DNA of 64,000 nucleotides. Source: Dermanyssus gallinae (Eukaryota; Arthropoda; Arachnida; Mesostigmata; Dermanyssidae). The position numbers and the translations under genes were made by a program. Under the pieces are notes generated by a model. It had not been told where the DNA came from, searched no databases, and saw only the letters and a program-made list of their open reading frames with translations. The stretch covers positions 124,001 through 188,000 of the forward strand of contig QVRM01006422.1 of assembly GCA_003439945.1 (NCBI GenBank), written 5' to 3'. Positions 42,141 through 59,136 of the stretch are shown here, piece by piece. Position 1 is the first letter of the stretch; each line of letters starts with the position of its first letter.

Positions 42141-43616
42141 GCTGCTTCTGCAGTGTAGAGTTTTACTGTTGTTACCGCTCAGCCAGTGAGGCAGACTGGC
42201 AGTCTCAGACTCAGTAACAGACTAAGTGGCTGGCTGTATTCGGGCAACGACGTATGGATAGGGATAGAGAATAGTAAGCCGACATGATGAGCCTCTGCAA
42301 TCGCAGTAGCACCATCACCACCGGCAGCAGCAGAAGCAACCAGCCAGCCTCAGTCAAAGTACCAAGAAGGCGCAACGGAGCTAAAATCATACCAACAGAG
42401 ATTTAAAATCCTATAATGGTCAAAGACACGGAAACTGAGCGCGGGAGAGAAATAAGGGGGAGCAGAGAGCTAGGGCGGGGGGACGGAGACATTTATAGAG
42501 AACGCAATATGCGAACATACTACGGACTGTAGAAGCGTGCAACGTTGTACAATGATTAACGGATCGATAAAACGACGCGATTCGCGTATCCCTACATGCT
42601 TGATCACACATATGTGACAATGGTCATAGTTGTTCCAAAGTTGCTGCAGCAGAAGCAGTATTTGTGTGTCTAAACCGTAACACGCAAACGTGCGACGAGC
42701 ATTTGTGTCGCTGTCACCGGAAAAATCAGTAGATTTGGTACTGTCATTATTAGCGAGTCATGTCTCATGAACCCCTGGCTCTACACGCCCCCCCCCCCCC
42801 TCCTCGTCCACCTTCACCATCCACACAGCGAACTACTGTGACACACTTACCTGTGAGTGCTCTCTTATCGTACCCCCTCGTCTTAGGGAGGGCTTCTCCT
42901 CGACCAGGGACCGGCTGGTGGTGGTGACGATGATGCTGAGGAGGAGCTAATTATGATGATGCTGCTGCTGCTGATGGTTCGTTTACCAGACTGACATAAT
43001 GGCTCACTCCTGTTTCGGACAACGCCCGTTCCGTCCCGGCCGACCCACAATCGAACGCCCGAAAGACACACGCCGGCACAGAGACACACAAGCACACCCG
43101 CCCGAAATCACGAACTACTTAATACACAACAACAACAACAGCAAAGCGACCACCCGATCCTACCGGCTGGTGCCGACGCACGGGGTGATGTCGCCTCACG
43201 ACCACGACGACGACAATGAAACGGAATAGGCCAACGGGCGGTAAAATACCGCGCGCTGCATACCACGATCGATCACAACAAGCCCACAAGACCCGCGACC
43301 CGCGATCATCAACCACCAGGTTGTTAGCAGGGAAAAAAAAACGACGACAATGGGCCACACACTTTATTCTTGTTTTGCTTTTTCTTCTCCTCCTACTTCC
43401 TCCTCAAGCAGCTCCCGCTGACTCCCGCAATTCCTGCAGCAAACCTCTCTGTGGGTCGCTTGGTCTGTCTGTCTGTCTATCTGTCTGTCAACAACAACAT
43501 GCAAACAAAATACAGGCGGCGAATATCAGGCGCCGGCAATACACAACCAACAGCGCTGTGCTATCGAGTCAACAAGTATCTTAGTTAGAAGGTGGTAGAC
43601 GCTATGTAGCTTAAGA

Positions 43617-43692
43617 TGTCCGGCTCTCGGTGCTTTGAAGATATACCTCAGGTTGAGTTCCAAGCCCGTAGGGGACGGAGGATAGTCTAAAC
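43617..43692 (+). mobile_element. SINE family D 3' tail fragment
   Basis: CTCGGTGCTTTGAAGATATACC, then GAGTTCCAAGCCCGTAGGGG, matches the 3' tail of the full copy at 47281-47560 (read from its minus strand). The tRNA head is absent. Confidence 0.75.
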
Positions 43693-43857
43693 GCTATGTA
43701 GTAAGTACCACTACAATTTGTGCACTGTCGCACGACGAAATAGGGCCACTTAGACAGAAATAGAGAGGGGGTGAGAGAGAAGAGAGGGAGCTGGAGAGAG
43801 TGGGTCGTGGGTAAAAGAGATAAAAGAAAAAGAAAAAAATAGAGCACTTCTGCTAAG

Positions 43858-43889
<32 letters not shown>

Positions 43890-44667
43890 TCGAATATGTG
43901 ATACTTAGTCGACAGTAGGGTTTATTCCGACGATAACACCAACCCAATAGAGAGTAGTTGCAAATTCATTTAGCCATGCTAGCGTAAAGCATGTTAATCA
44001 ATAAAAAATAATCATATGATTGTTTGCATGTTGTTGTTGTTGTTGTGATTGTGCCGTTGTTATTGTTGTGGTCCCACTTCTCTCCACACGCGAAGCAAAG
44101 CGCGCTGGTTTTACCGGGTGGGGGCGGCATTCCCATAGAAGCTTCATTGCTCGTGCCAGCGTTGGGCATAGAAGGTTGCAGGAGAGCACGCAAACAAGCA
44201 GCTAGCTGCTCTCTCCCGCTCGCCCTCTCGGCTTCAACACGCTCTTTGAAAATAGGCGCGAGCAGAAAGAATATCATCACAGATTTAGATTTGGACCATC
44301 TGAGCCGTTGCGTCCTGTAACAGCGCAGCAGGACATATTCTGCCATCAAGGCCATGTCATAAAGTCCAGCCTATGTCTAGCCTGGTATCGCCCTTCCCCA
44401 CAAAAGATCTCCAAAATATCGTCCTTGGTCAAACCCTATTGGTTGAAACAATGATCTGATCTGATCGCGCCCTGCAACTACGGAGCGGTGAACGAGCGCA
44501 ATCCGATCAATGTCTTATAAGCTATGAAGTCGATCGAGTGTCTCAGTATTCGCGTATTTTGTGTCGTTGAGATATAATGGCTGCATTGCAGTGTACACCG
44601 AACGCAATACAGCGTATATGATGATAACTATGATTCCAACAAGCTGAAAACCAATTAGTTCCTAGCA

Positions 44668-44952
44668 GTGAGCTCGTTTACTGTTCCTCGCTGTTCTGAC
44701 TGGCCTCCTGAACTCCGACCTGAATATGTTACGTCGATGGCCGCGTCCCACATTCAGCCTCATAGCTATCTTCAGAAACCTGTCAAACGGGTCCCTGCAG
44801 ACAAATCCCCACTCATATTAGGCATAGTCCGCAATGAACTCCTTAAGGCCGAACAAACGCAGCAGGTCATGAGTAACCTTAGGCGTAACCACTATGAGGG
44901 GCTTCGAGGTAAGGCTATGTGGGGTTCCGTTCTATTTGACTTGTTGCGATAG
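44668..44952 (+). other. Unrecognised 94-codon ORF
   Basis: This stretch is free of simple repeats and has ordinary composition, unlike its surroundings. No family is recognised and no splice partner is evident. It could be a decayed transposon fragment or chance. Confidence 0.2.
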
Positions 44953-46319
44953 ACTTAGTTAGAGTCGGTCCTTATCCGCAGCGTGAAAACAAACGTATAG
45001 GAAACGTTAAGAATAATCAGAAATCAATCTGCTAACAGTTCAATTCTGCTGTTAATTCAATCTGCTAACAGGTTGTCGGCTAACAGGCTGTCACCGTGAA
45101 CATGTAACGGGAATCGATCCAAATCATATAACAACTATCTACGAAGGTGGGGTCTGGAAGCGGTTGGGCTTTCCTACCATTCGCTAGGGGCTCGACCCCG
45201 TATATGATGGGCGCACGTTTGTCGTTTACTTACACTTCAGGAGGGCTTTTTCCACAATACCGGTCCGGCGCAACCTCAAGGAATTCAGTGTCTCCTCCTC
45301 GTTCTCTCCGGCTTTGCCGCGCTGCTTTTCTCCTTTATTGCTTTTTCAAGAAGCTCTGCGCGCCGCCCTCATCCCTTTCCCGCGTGAGTGGCTATATAGC
45401 AGCTGTTAGCTGTTTGGTGGTCGCGCATGTTTGTTATGTGTATCTGTCTCAGTTTCGACGTTGCGCCACCAGCAAACTGGTAGACCAGTGACCGTTGAAC
45501 AGGAGTACTGCCGCCAAGATTATCGCCGGCTTTGCTATTATTTTAACAAAGTATAGAGTCGCGATTGTTGATTTTTGTCGTCGCTTTTTCTCGCGAACCA
45601 ACTGTAGTCGAGGTTCGCGCGGGCTGCAGCCGCATCGGTGCAACCACCGCGATGACAGCGCGAACACAGGGCAGGTGTCAGCGCCCGCCGGCTTGTTCCA
45701 CAACAGGGTGTCTGCCAATCTCATCACTATGACGACTGCTTACTCCCCAGTGAACAAATCGTACTCTTCGTTGGCGGCAAATTTATCGAGATACCGGAGG
45801 GGGAGAATACTAACTACTACTACTACTACTGACTAGCACTCTGTCAGGCGTTTTGATAAACGCACTCGAAAATACCTACCGCCAACCAATCACAGGCTGT
45901 CAGTACTCATCTGCAGCAGGACTGCGCGATTCATCACCGCCTATCATCATGATGGTCACGCATCTGGCATCCGAAGTCACTTTGAAGACGCCGAACGAGA
46001 CATAAATCAAACGCGTGTAAGAAAAGTCGGCCGCTCTTTTGCCGGTCCTTGTTAAGTAGCCGTGTGCACAAAACACCTCGTAGGCGAATATCTAGAGCAA
46101 GTTTAACCAATACTTTTAGTGGCCACGATGCGGTACGAGCATTAGGCTTGTTTATTCATCGACGAATAAACAGTGCTCGACTCGGATCGGCTGTTCGAAG
46201 AAGATTCGCACCCAACGAACGCGAACAACAAGGAACACCGAAGGTCGAACGCAACCGCAAACGTCAGAACTGAGTCGAAGGAATCAATCTCGATCGATGT
46301 GCATATCTGTGTGGTACCG

Positions 46320-46512
46320 TCGAGCCCGGTTGAGGCGTGGTGGGTGCATTTGCCTGCGCCTCGCGACCGGAGGAGACACTAGATAGGTGCGCGGGTTTGA
46401 ACCCCACTGTTGCACATTTGTATTTATGGGGGTCCCGTCTGAATGAAGCAATGCGAAAAGCAGTCCCGTGGACGTTAAATCTTGGCTGAGGCTCTGCCCG
46501 AAAAGTTTAGAC
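46320..46512 (+). mobile_element. tRNA-derived SINE, family A, copy 4
   Basis: Head CGAGCCCGGTTGAGGCGTGG, B box GGTTTGAACCCC, tail CTTGGCTGAGGCTCTGCCC. Direct repeats GTGTGGTACCG at 46309-46319 and 46513-46523 flank it. It lies about 290 bp upstream of the MED11 start codon. Confidence 0.88.
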
Positions 46513-46801
46513 GTGTGGTACCGCTATAGTCGACCTCGATATATCTGTCGTGTATGTGTGGTTTGTGGCAGGCTAGACACATGCTGATGATGATAACCCT
46601 AGTCAAATTAATGGTAACTAACATCGATTATTTGCGTACGATTCTCGATACTGCTACAAGTGACGAAGATATTCTCATCGTGAGATGACGGCTGGATAAC
46701 AGTTGTACGCTCTTGTGTTGTTATTGTTGTTGCTGCTGCTGCTATCATTGTGTTGTTGCAGGAACCCCACCCACCGAGAAACTTTTCAGGCTACCGGAAA
46801 A

Positions 46802-50658
<3,857 letters not shown>

Positions 50659-50705
50659 AAATTTAATCGCATTATAAAACAGATCTAGGTTTTTACAAAC
50701 TATGT

Positions 50706-50711
50706 AATAAA
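50706..50711 (+). terminator. MED11 poly(A) signal
   Basis: AATAAA 48 bp after the downstream MED11 stop at 50658, followed by a CA-rich run. Its position supports the extended reading frame as the ancestral 3' end. Confidence 0.65.
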
Positions 50712-50810
50712 ACACACACACACAAAGTGAACCTGCCTGTTAGAACGTGAATCAATAGATTTTGTTTATTCCGCCCATTCCAGTTTAACATAACTTAGCC
50801 TTGAAGTAAA

Positions 50811-50857
<47 letters not shown>

Positions 50858-51303
50858 TTTTTAATCTAAGGTATATATATATAAATATATTTGTAGAGGA
50901 GGCCTTTAGGCGACTCTTCTGTGATACACTGCGTGGTTCTCTAAGCTTTTGAAAATACCACAGGTGTGGGAGGGTAGTAGGGGCAAACCGTAGGTCTGCC
51001 ACGGAAGCGTTTAATATATCTTTTGATCAGGTGTTATCATGTCTAGTTTAAAGGTTTGCGTTTGCATACACAACAAGTACAATATTGTTCAGTCGACAGC
51101 GTCTCACGACGTTTACTCCCAAGTGTTAACTTACGAGCACAACACAACCAATAATCAACGGCCCACATGGGAAGTGTGCTCTAAAGTAAAATAACAACAA
51201 CAACGACAACAACAATAACAATAGTAACCACGGTTCACCCACCAAGCCTTACTTGCATGCCACTGCTAACCGCTCTTCTACGATCGGAGTAGTAACAGCA
51301 ACA
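50712..51303. other. Convergent spacer between MED11 and eIF4E
   Basis: Contains (TA)n at 50817-50855. A minus-strand AATAAA at 50765-50770 may serve eIF4E but lies about 530 bp from its stop. Confidence 0.45.
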
Positions 51304-54300
51304 TTACTGCATATGAAGAATGATTCGCGCGCCAACCGTCGGGCCGGCCTTGTTCTTCCAGTCGTCGCTGGTTGCGTACTCGAGTACAAAATTGTTGCCC
51401 GCAAACTCCACCGCTTTGCGCAGTCGCTCGCCGATCGCATAGATCTCATCACGTTGACGCTCAATGCTTGCCTTCACCCACAGTGAGACTCTGTCCTGGT
51501 TCTTTCGTGCCGAATAGGCGGCTCCGTTCACTAGGGGACCGAGGTGGTCGAATTGGTCTCCGATAAGAAGCATGGACACCTCTGCCCAGACGGCATCCAT
51601 TTCGGGAGAACGTGTTCGTCGTTCGCGTAGTGTCACTGACCACATGCCCCCCTTCATTCGCAAAACAATAGTTTATGTTTTAGTTTTTAGCAGGCTTTTG
51701 TTAGCAGAGGGTGGTGTTGTGATGCAGGTTATTGGTTCTTGCACCTAGACGTTCGCACGACAACTTACTGCAACTTACTACTTGTTTTGATGTGGTAGTA
51801 GCAAACTAAGCAACTAACTGTTATTACCAACTTTTACGTAAAATTGATCTTTCAAATAAAGCAGGGATTATTCTAATCCGGTTTTTTTTGCTAAGAGTTT
51901 CAAGTCTTGCTTGCGGTATTAATTGTCATAGTAGACTTATGGTGTCTATGGTGTCCTATATGGCTTAGATGGTAATAAATGTTAGCTAGTGTACGTATTG
52001 TAACGTTTTGTAGCGGCGGTGGCTTAGACGGCTAATGCACGGGTTCGAAACGGGGTGTTGCCATGGCTACCATGGTTAGCAAAACAATCGCAAGTTCGAG
52101 CAAGTTCCCGGCCGTGCTGGTTGTATTTGTTGGACGTGGTTGTCATTGCCCTGCTGCTACATACCTCTGCTGGAAATAGCCTATATAACTCCAGTACGAG
52201 AACGCGATGACGATAGATGCATTTAGACGATATCGTGCCACATGCAACTTAGCCCATTACGAGCGTCTAAAATGTGGTTGTCAGATCGTTAAAAAAATTG
52301 TTCCAAATATCTATAGTACTCTCTTACATCGTAACAAGCCAGAAAACTACGTCTTCGAACTGCGCTGTGATTGAATCAGAAGACATAAGACTATTGTTTA
52401 GACTTACCCCACTGTTGAGAGGATCCTCCCATTCGGGTCGAATGCCTTTCTTGAATAAGCTGAAGTCTCGACCCGGTGACAAACTGGATGGCTGGACGGT
52501 ATGGTTGTACATAGCCCAGAAGTCTTCAACCGTGTCAAAATCGCATACCCGAAGAAGATTTTCTTTCCAGGACTTTTTCTTGTCTCCCTGAAGTCATGTT
52601 TATCCAATGTTGCATTAAAGCATGCAAAAACTCCCTTTTTTGCGGGGTAAGCGCCTAATATTGTGTCCAATTCAACAACTTCGTGAATAGATTATTTTAA
52701 GTCGTGCAATACTTAGTACTTGAAAAAAGAAATAGGCCATATGTGGCATATATACAAAAGTTGTGTCATATATGCGAAAAAGCATGCATGGGTATGCGCC
52801 TGAGGCATTTAAAAGATAACTTAACGAACCAGGTAAAAGGGAGCACACCGTGTTCTTCTAGGCGAGGCTTAGATACAGCAGCAATTCTCAATGATGCTAC
52901 AAGAAGTTAAGTACGCTATAGCGCGGAAATATCCGAAGAAAGTCACTGCATTTAAAGTTAAAAAAACGCCGTGACACTACGCAGAGTTTACCATGTGTGG
53001 CTCCATCAAGGACACGAAAGCTGCGCTAATTAATTCATTATAATGTTATGATATACTTGTAATTATGTTATTACATTTATTTAATTAATTACTTAATTTT
53101 AATTAAAGATCAATGGTACAAAGGCATACTTGCATTGCTTGATAAGTCGATTGTATCTCAATAGAAAAATCAATACGGCCAAATGGTGGGCAGTATTACT
53201 TTTCAGAACTTTTTGGAAGAGACGTTTTAACATTTGTGTATAGTACTATTTTTCAGATGAGACGTTACTTTACATATAACTGAAGAGGCGCATTACCCGA
53301 TATGTATTCGATAAACTAATGTTTGGTCATCACTAGTTGTAATGTTGTGCATTTAAATACGCCACCCTACCGATTCAGGCTGTTCCAAGAAAGCACGTCT
53401 ACTTTAGATAACTTTTTAAGGGAGGTTGTTACGAATTCTAGACATCCTCCATCCTCTACGGACTTGGAACTTAACCTGAGGTATATCTTTAAATTTGGAT
53501 AACTGGAAAATAATTTCCTCACGCTACACATGTGGATGTGTAGATATACCACTTGGCAATAATCCTGCACCAGCAAGGTTGTCCTAAAGCTTCAACGTGA
53601 CATGATTTTACTCACCTGATAGTACCAGAATGCCCAGGAATCCTGCAGGTAATGCTTAACGTGTTCGATGGGCATATAATGCTTAAGCGAGTCTTTTCTA
53701 CTACTGGTCCTGCCTTCACTCGGATTTTTTACTATGTCCTTGCTCATCGTCTTCACATGGCTGTCATTTGCAGCCAACACGACAGTTGCCACATCTTTAC
53801 ATTGTGAGGTCTGTTTTGTCGCCTTTTTAACAAACACCGGGGTGTCGGCTGCATCACCAGATCCGTCATGTTGGCGATAATAGTCAGCTTTGTTAAATTG
53901 TTTTGGAGAGGTCGGGACAATAGCGTCGTCATCATCCGAGGTGTCGCGCGCAATTTCTGGATCTTCGAATCTGTGAAAAATCCATGGCTATTGAGTGCAC
54001 GTTTGAGTCAATAAAAATCCGTTTGTCATAATCGGTTATACATACGAAACATAACACATTTCTTGAGACTTTAGCTAACTTAGCATTGTGACAAATTTGA
54101 TGTTTGCTAAAATATTTCAAAATCGGTCACGTTGCACATGCACCATTTGCTTCGGGGCCCACCTAGCGTCACATTTTCTTAAATGTACTTTTATGGAATT
54201 ACTGGGTTACACAAGAAAGAAGTTCTTGGCATTTACTCATTATGTGTCGTGCTGGGATCGAACCCACAGCTGTACTACAGTAAAGACTTCAGTATAAATA

Positions 54301-56301
54301 CAAACACAGATGTAAATAAATATACGTTAAGAATATAAATAATAAAGTACGTTTAAAAGTACCAACGTTATCGTGAACAGTCAATCTTGTTTCTTCGCGT
54401 GTTTTATTAGACTTTACAGGCAAAGTAAGCAAGTTTATACGAGAATGAACAATGATGTGGAACCCTAAATAGTCCTCAAATATTTTTAGTACAAGTGTTT
54501 TGCAGGTTACAAATAACTAAGTAGTTTATTTTATGAATTAAATACTTAACTGAATAAATTCTAAATTGGCAGGTAACTGCTTCTTAGAACTATGACAATT
54601 ATCATTAAATTTTCCACTAGCGATTTTAATACGGGAGATAAGTGTTAATCTCTTTCATGCTGTTAATAAAAAAAATGACGCGTCATTAACCAGAATTACT
54701 CAGAGTCGCCTCACTAAATATTAGTACTTATCAGAACTACCGCGATTAGAGCACGTTTAACTGTACTCTGACCTGAATTTCAGTTTTTGTCTACTTTCTA
54801 GTTTTTAGTTCGCTTCATACTTATTTACCCTCCAAATATAGAACGTTAGATTGAAGATCTCATTGAAACTTGTTACCTCTGTGTATAGGGCTTTTATACC
54901 GTATCTGAGACAGTAGCGACTACATGTAATGTATATTCTAAAACGTCTGCCTCGGCGGCGGCCGGGGGGCCGCAATTAGGCCGGCTTCGGAACTAAGCAA
55001 CTACAACGCCATATTAGCAGTCTGCAAAACAGTGTCCCAGAGTTCCTACTCCCCCTCAGGCACGGAGGCACATTACTACCAGCGATAGCATATCAACAGA
55101 AGAATCTACACCACTACGTGTGTAAGATAGGGGGCTCATCTGAATTAGGCATAGCCAATAGGTAGTAAACAAAGTCAACAGCCAGCAACAATGGGGGGCT
55201 ATGAATGCCATGTGCCCCTTTGGACTGCTGCCGATATTGCTGCTGCTGCTGCTGATGATGAAATGCTGACACAGGATCAGACAGTTGGATACATACAGAT
55301 TGCATGTCTCCCGAACGCTCACAGGGATTGCGTGTGATTTGTTTACGCAACTAGCATCATCAAAACTCATAACCGAAGTTGCAGTTGTGACAATACGTAC
55401 AATAAAACGCTTCCCTAGTCGTTTGCGACTCAAGTGAGATGACTTCTTCGTGTTTAGCTTCGTGAGTTAACTTCCCGCTCAGATACTGGTGGCCGTCGCC
55501 ATGCGGTTCATACCTATATTGTATTTGATATAACACCGACTTGGCGACTTGCAAGAGAGTGGTTCTGCACTGGCACTGGTAGCGCGTAGAATCGTGTGAG
55601 TTAGTCAAGGGGTGCGCGGCTAGGCTAACACTTCCCGCCGCCCGTGCAAGTTGTTGTTGTTGTGTTGGAACTCATGGTCACATGAACGGCGAGGTTACTC
55701 GACTTAACAAGCCGGCAATCTTTCGTGTTTCCCACTTGCACCCGATATACGACCGATCTATCTACTCATACATCTGCTCGTCGAGCCCGGTGGCGTGGTG
55801 GTGGGCGCATTCGTCTACGCGTCGCAACCGGCGGAGGAGACACGCGAGGTGCGCGGGTTCGAGTACCCCCCCCCCCCCCCGTTGCACCGATTTGTATTTA
55901 GAGGGGTCCGTCTATAAAGCAATGCGGCGAAAAGCAGCACCGAGTAAACGCTAAACATGGCTGAGGGTGGTCAGCCCCCGAAAACGTTACTTAGTTAGCC
56001 AAGCTACTTACCCAATGGCGAGGTCAACAGCCTCTCGAAAGCGCTCCGACACCTTCTCGAGGCCGGGGCAGCTATCGGGCACGACGTGATCCTCCTTGAC
56101 GTCAGGCGTGACCTGGTGGCGCTGATGGAGACGGTGATGGTGAACTCCCGGTGAGACCGCTGCAGCCGCCGCGGCCTTCGTCGTCGTTGTTGTTGATGTC
56201 GGTGTTGTTGCTGATGCCGGCGTTGTTGTTGTTGTTGTTGCCCCCGTTCCCGCCTTGTTCTTGTTCTTCAACTTACACTTGACTGACTTCTTTTTGCCCA
56301 T
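51304..56301 (-). CDS. EIF4E: eIF4E-family cap-binding protein with long N-terminal extension (4 exons, 390 aa)
   Basis: Exons from 5' to 3': 56301-56012, 53970-53616, 52587-52408, 51651-51304 (1173 nt, in frame). eIF4E binds the mRNA 5' cap and recruits eIF4G. The core begins about residue 195 with EHVKHYLQDSWAFWYYQ. The cap-sandwich tryptophans correspond to W222 (KKSW) and W268 with E269 (PEWEDP); W333 (SLWVKAS) marks the third conserved site. FDTVEDFWAMYNH and SLFKKGIRPEWED match class I eIF4E more than 4EHP. About 195 residues precede the core: a Lys-rich start, Thr and Ala homopolymer runs encoded by triplet repeats, a HHHRLHQRH stretch and an acidic DDDD patch. Animal eIF4E is usually about 220 aa, so the extension is unusual. 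The exon 4 acceptor (GAATGAAG) is weak, but its placement restores the expected GG.W junction. Confidence 0.92.
52011..52297 (+). mobile_element. tRNA-derived SINE, family B, copy 2 (eIF4E intron 3)
   Basis: Full-length copy from TAGCGGCGGTGGCTTAGACGG (A box) through GGTTCGAAACG (B box) to GATCGTTAAAAAAA. It is the near-complete partner of 15969-16254 in opposite orientation. Confidence 0.9.
53434..53491 (-). mobile_element. SINE family D 3' tail fragment (eIF4E intron 2)
   Basis: TTCTAGACATCCTCC...CTACGGACTTGGAAC, then CCTGAGGTATATCTTTA, matches the tail of SINE D at 47287-47341. The head is missing. Confidence 0.72.
54240..54292 (-). repeat. Possible tRNA-like sequence
   Basis: GCTGGGATCGAACCCACAGC is the reverse of a B box inside a T-arm-like stem, but no A box at the right spacing is convincing and no second copy is seen. 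Confidence 0.3.
55780..55988 (+). mobile_element. tRNA-derived SINE, family A, copy 5 (eIF4E intron 1)
   Basis: GTCGAGCCCGGTGGCGTGG head, B box GGTTCGAGTA interrupted by a 15-C run, and tail GGCTGAGGGTGGTCAGCCCC. No clear target duplication. It is inserted just downstream, in gene sense, of the eIF4E exon 1 donor. Confidence 0.85.
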
Positions 56302-57020
56302 TGTGTCGTCGTTGTTGTGGTCGTTGTTATTGTGGTTGTTGTTCTTGGCGTCGTCACTGTTGTAGTAGTAGTTGTTGTTGGTGTTGTTGCTGCTGTCGTT
56401 GTTGTTGTTGTGGTCGTCAGCTCAATCACGAACGAAATCTGTCAGTTTGAGTCCTCTGCAAGTGCGTTGAGTTGGCAGCACCCGGCCTTCTTTCCTTTCT
56501 TTCCTACTTCCTTCCTTCCTTCCTCCCTGCGATTGCTAGCCAACCTCTATGCTGGACGCTCGCCACCACGCGTGGCAAGGCAACCGTGTCAAGCCACTCT
56601 TCTGCGTTCGCAGCAGCAGCAGCAACAGCAGCACTACTGGCGTTTTCGCTAGCTCGAGCATTGATTGATGAACGGACTTTCGATGGCGATGGTACACCAA
56701 CCTCCGTTGTCCGGCGACAATCACCGACTACGGACGACAATGCACACCACCACCAAATGCAGGCCGACCGACCCACCTCGCAGATCGACCGATGATCAAC
56801 CAAGAGCTGCAGCAGCAGCAGCAGCGGTAGCGGTAGCAGTATCCATCAGCAACTGCAACTGCAAGCACCTTTGAATCCGAAACCATAACACGAGTCGGTC
56901 AGAGCGAGCGGTAGCTGCCATTGTACGTTATGCCACTACCACTTGCCACTTCACTGTACGTTTTATTGTTGCGCCTAAGGTTGTTATTGTTGCTGCTGCT
57001 GCTGCTGCTGCTGCGGTTGT
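56165..57020. repeat. Triplet repeats across eIF4E exon 1 and promoter
   Basis: GTT/GTC runs at 56178-56425 (coding Thr/Ala in antisense up to 56301, then upstream sequence), and CAG and GCT runs at 56610-56630, 56808-56826 and 56993-57012. The arrangement resembles the cluster upstream of TRIP13. Confidence 0.8.
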
Positions 57021-58996
57021 TGTCTGCCACCGATGTCACCGGCGAGCCATAGCTAACCACTCATTTTAGCCACGTGACCAGCGACAATGTTTAAGTAAAA
57101 TGCCAACCACTCACTACTCGACAATATCAGCCGAAGACGATCGTAATAAGAGTAATAATCATCATAATCGTCATCATCATCATAATCATGATACTACTAC
57201 TAATAATAATGAGAATAATCCTATAAAAGCACTTAGAATACAGGTCGTATTCTTCTTAAGATAGACACTCTTCCTTACTCCGAACTCCAATCCGTCTCTC
57301 TGGCCTTGTGGGTAGATGTGAAACTTTGCCACGCAACTGTAAATAACCCAGAAAGGCCATACAAATCATTGATCATTATATTATTCGTTTAATGTTGTAA
57401 CTAAGGGCGATGATTAACCAGTGATGATCATAATGATAATGATAATGATGATGATGATGACCGGCATACTAGCTTTCGTGCCCGTGCTCTCTACGAGAGG
57501 ACTCTGCTTCGTTGCTAATTGCACGCAACGACGATGTGCTGACTGCTATTGCCTATCTGCACGCATTGTCTGCTGTCCTAGAAAACCTAGCACCACCACG
57601 AGAACTCAAACTGCGATGCGCGCATACACATGCGTACACATGCATGCAAACAGACAGACGATATAGATATAGATATGGATATATATATATATATATATAA
57701 ATCTGCATACATACTCAAACACATAATGTGAGATGTTGTTGTTATTGTTGTTCGGGTTTGATGACTGAGTTTAGCTTAGTTGATGCTTAACCGTGTAAGT
57801 CTCTGAAAAAGTGGAACGTTTTATTGTTGACGATCTCCTTCTACTATGCTCTCGTTCTTCTACTTTCGCTTTCGTTGTATCTGTCAATGCCTGAAATCCT
57901 GAGAGATCACTTTTTTTTCTCTGAGGTACGCAAAGGCTTTTCGGAGATGTCGAGCACGTGACCGACACCGCTACCGACATACATGCCAGAAATGGTATTA
58001 AGGGCAGTTTTTGAAGTAAAACCAAATAAGCAATATACTGAGCAGTGGTAAGAGCTGTAGTTAATTCGGTGCAGTATTGATGTTGTGAGAGCTGTAGTTA
58101 GCTCGGTGCAGTAAGTGCTATATAATATTAGCCGGTTCTTTTAACTAGGCAGTGACTAAACTTGCTTGCAGTACCTATAACAGGAATGATTGCCTTATTT
58201 CTAAAGATACGACTAATTTGGCTGAAGAATCTCACACCAACATACGGTGGAACATATGTGTGACTTCGAGACACTGACTGAGTCGTGGTTTCTAAAAGGT
58301 CTTGAAAATCCTGAAAAAAAAACAGATTTTTCCGAGGTTTGCTACAAACATTGCTGTTTCAGACAGTAAATAAAACATACGGCTTTGATTGGATGTATAG
58401 ATTGCCATACTTATTCAAGAAATACAGCCTCTTTGCGGGAGTGCTCATCATCACCTTGACATTTGGGCCAATGGGCTCAATACTTGATGTTGTTGGATAA
58501 AGTTTCGTACGATTTAATGGTACATGCTGTTTTGAGAGATCTCATGTGCGACGTCCCAACTGCGTTCGACAGTGTGCTTCGTATATGACTTCCTGGGGTA
58601 GAAATGATGCGCCTATATACGTAAAGCTGTTAACGCAACTCTAGGTGTGTGCTGCTATTGGGATTGCCCCGTATAATTTCGTATGTGTGGGTGTCATGCT
58701 GCTGTACATGATGTCAAGTTGGCAAATAATATCGAAAAATCACCGATATAGTTATGGACTTATTTTGTATTATATCCAGCAAAACTCCAAAATCGGGTTT
58801 GAACACGTTTGGGGGTTTCAGGACCAGTCGCTTCCATAATAATAATAATAATTATCGAACCTCAATCAAATACTACTTTAAAATAATCGAAAGCAGAGTG
58901 AAGAATGCGCCAGTTTACACACAATCGATGGTACTTGTCTGAAAGGGCTTATTTGCGTTCGAAATAGGGAATTAAACGGTGGAATTGAAAAATAAA

Positions 58997-59066
58997 TTTG
59001 CATAAGTATCTATTCGTTTCCACGCGCTTAGTTTGCATAAGTATCTATTTGTTTCCAGGCGCTTAG
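58997..59066 (+). repeat. 35-bp direct tandem duplication
   Basis: TTTGCATAAGTATCTATTCG... and TTTGCATAAGTATCTATTTG... lie head to tail with two mismatches, directly before a SINE D tail. Confidence 0.85.
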
Positions 59067-59067
59067 T

Positions 59068-59136
59068 TCTCGGTGCATTGAAGATATTCCGCAAAGCGAC
59101 TCTAAGCCCGTAGGGGAAAATATGATCTAGAATTAA
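59068..59136 (+). mobile_element. SINE family D 3' tail fragment
   Basis: CTCGGTGCATTGAAGATATTCC...TAAGCCCGTAGGGG, then ATCTAGAATTAA, is the end of family D without its head. Confidence 0.72.

Larger units (their letters stand above)
37924..46319. other. 8.4-kb region dominated by simple repeats, no recognised gene
   Basis: No exon of a known family is visible. Triplet repeats dominate at 38685-38750, 39060-39110, 39955-40100, 41050-41150, 41395-42140, 42900-43000 and 44030-44070. A (TAA)n run is at 40168-40210, a poly-C run at 42790-42801, and a (TA)n run at 43862-43888. GT and AG splice-like sites exist but no chain of exons can be defended. Confidence 0.5.

Noticed and set aside
38553..43584. 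Several ORFs rich in Thr, Gln, Asn, Pro or Val
   Set aside because: Triplet microsatellites give long open frames on both strands; no conserved block or splice partner found.
51304..56301. Assignment of the cap-binding gene to the 4EHP (eIF4E2) class
   Set aside because: The KKSW tryptophan and the FDTVEDFWAxYNH block agree with class I eIF4E, although a divergent paralogue remains possible.
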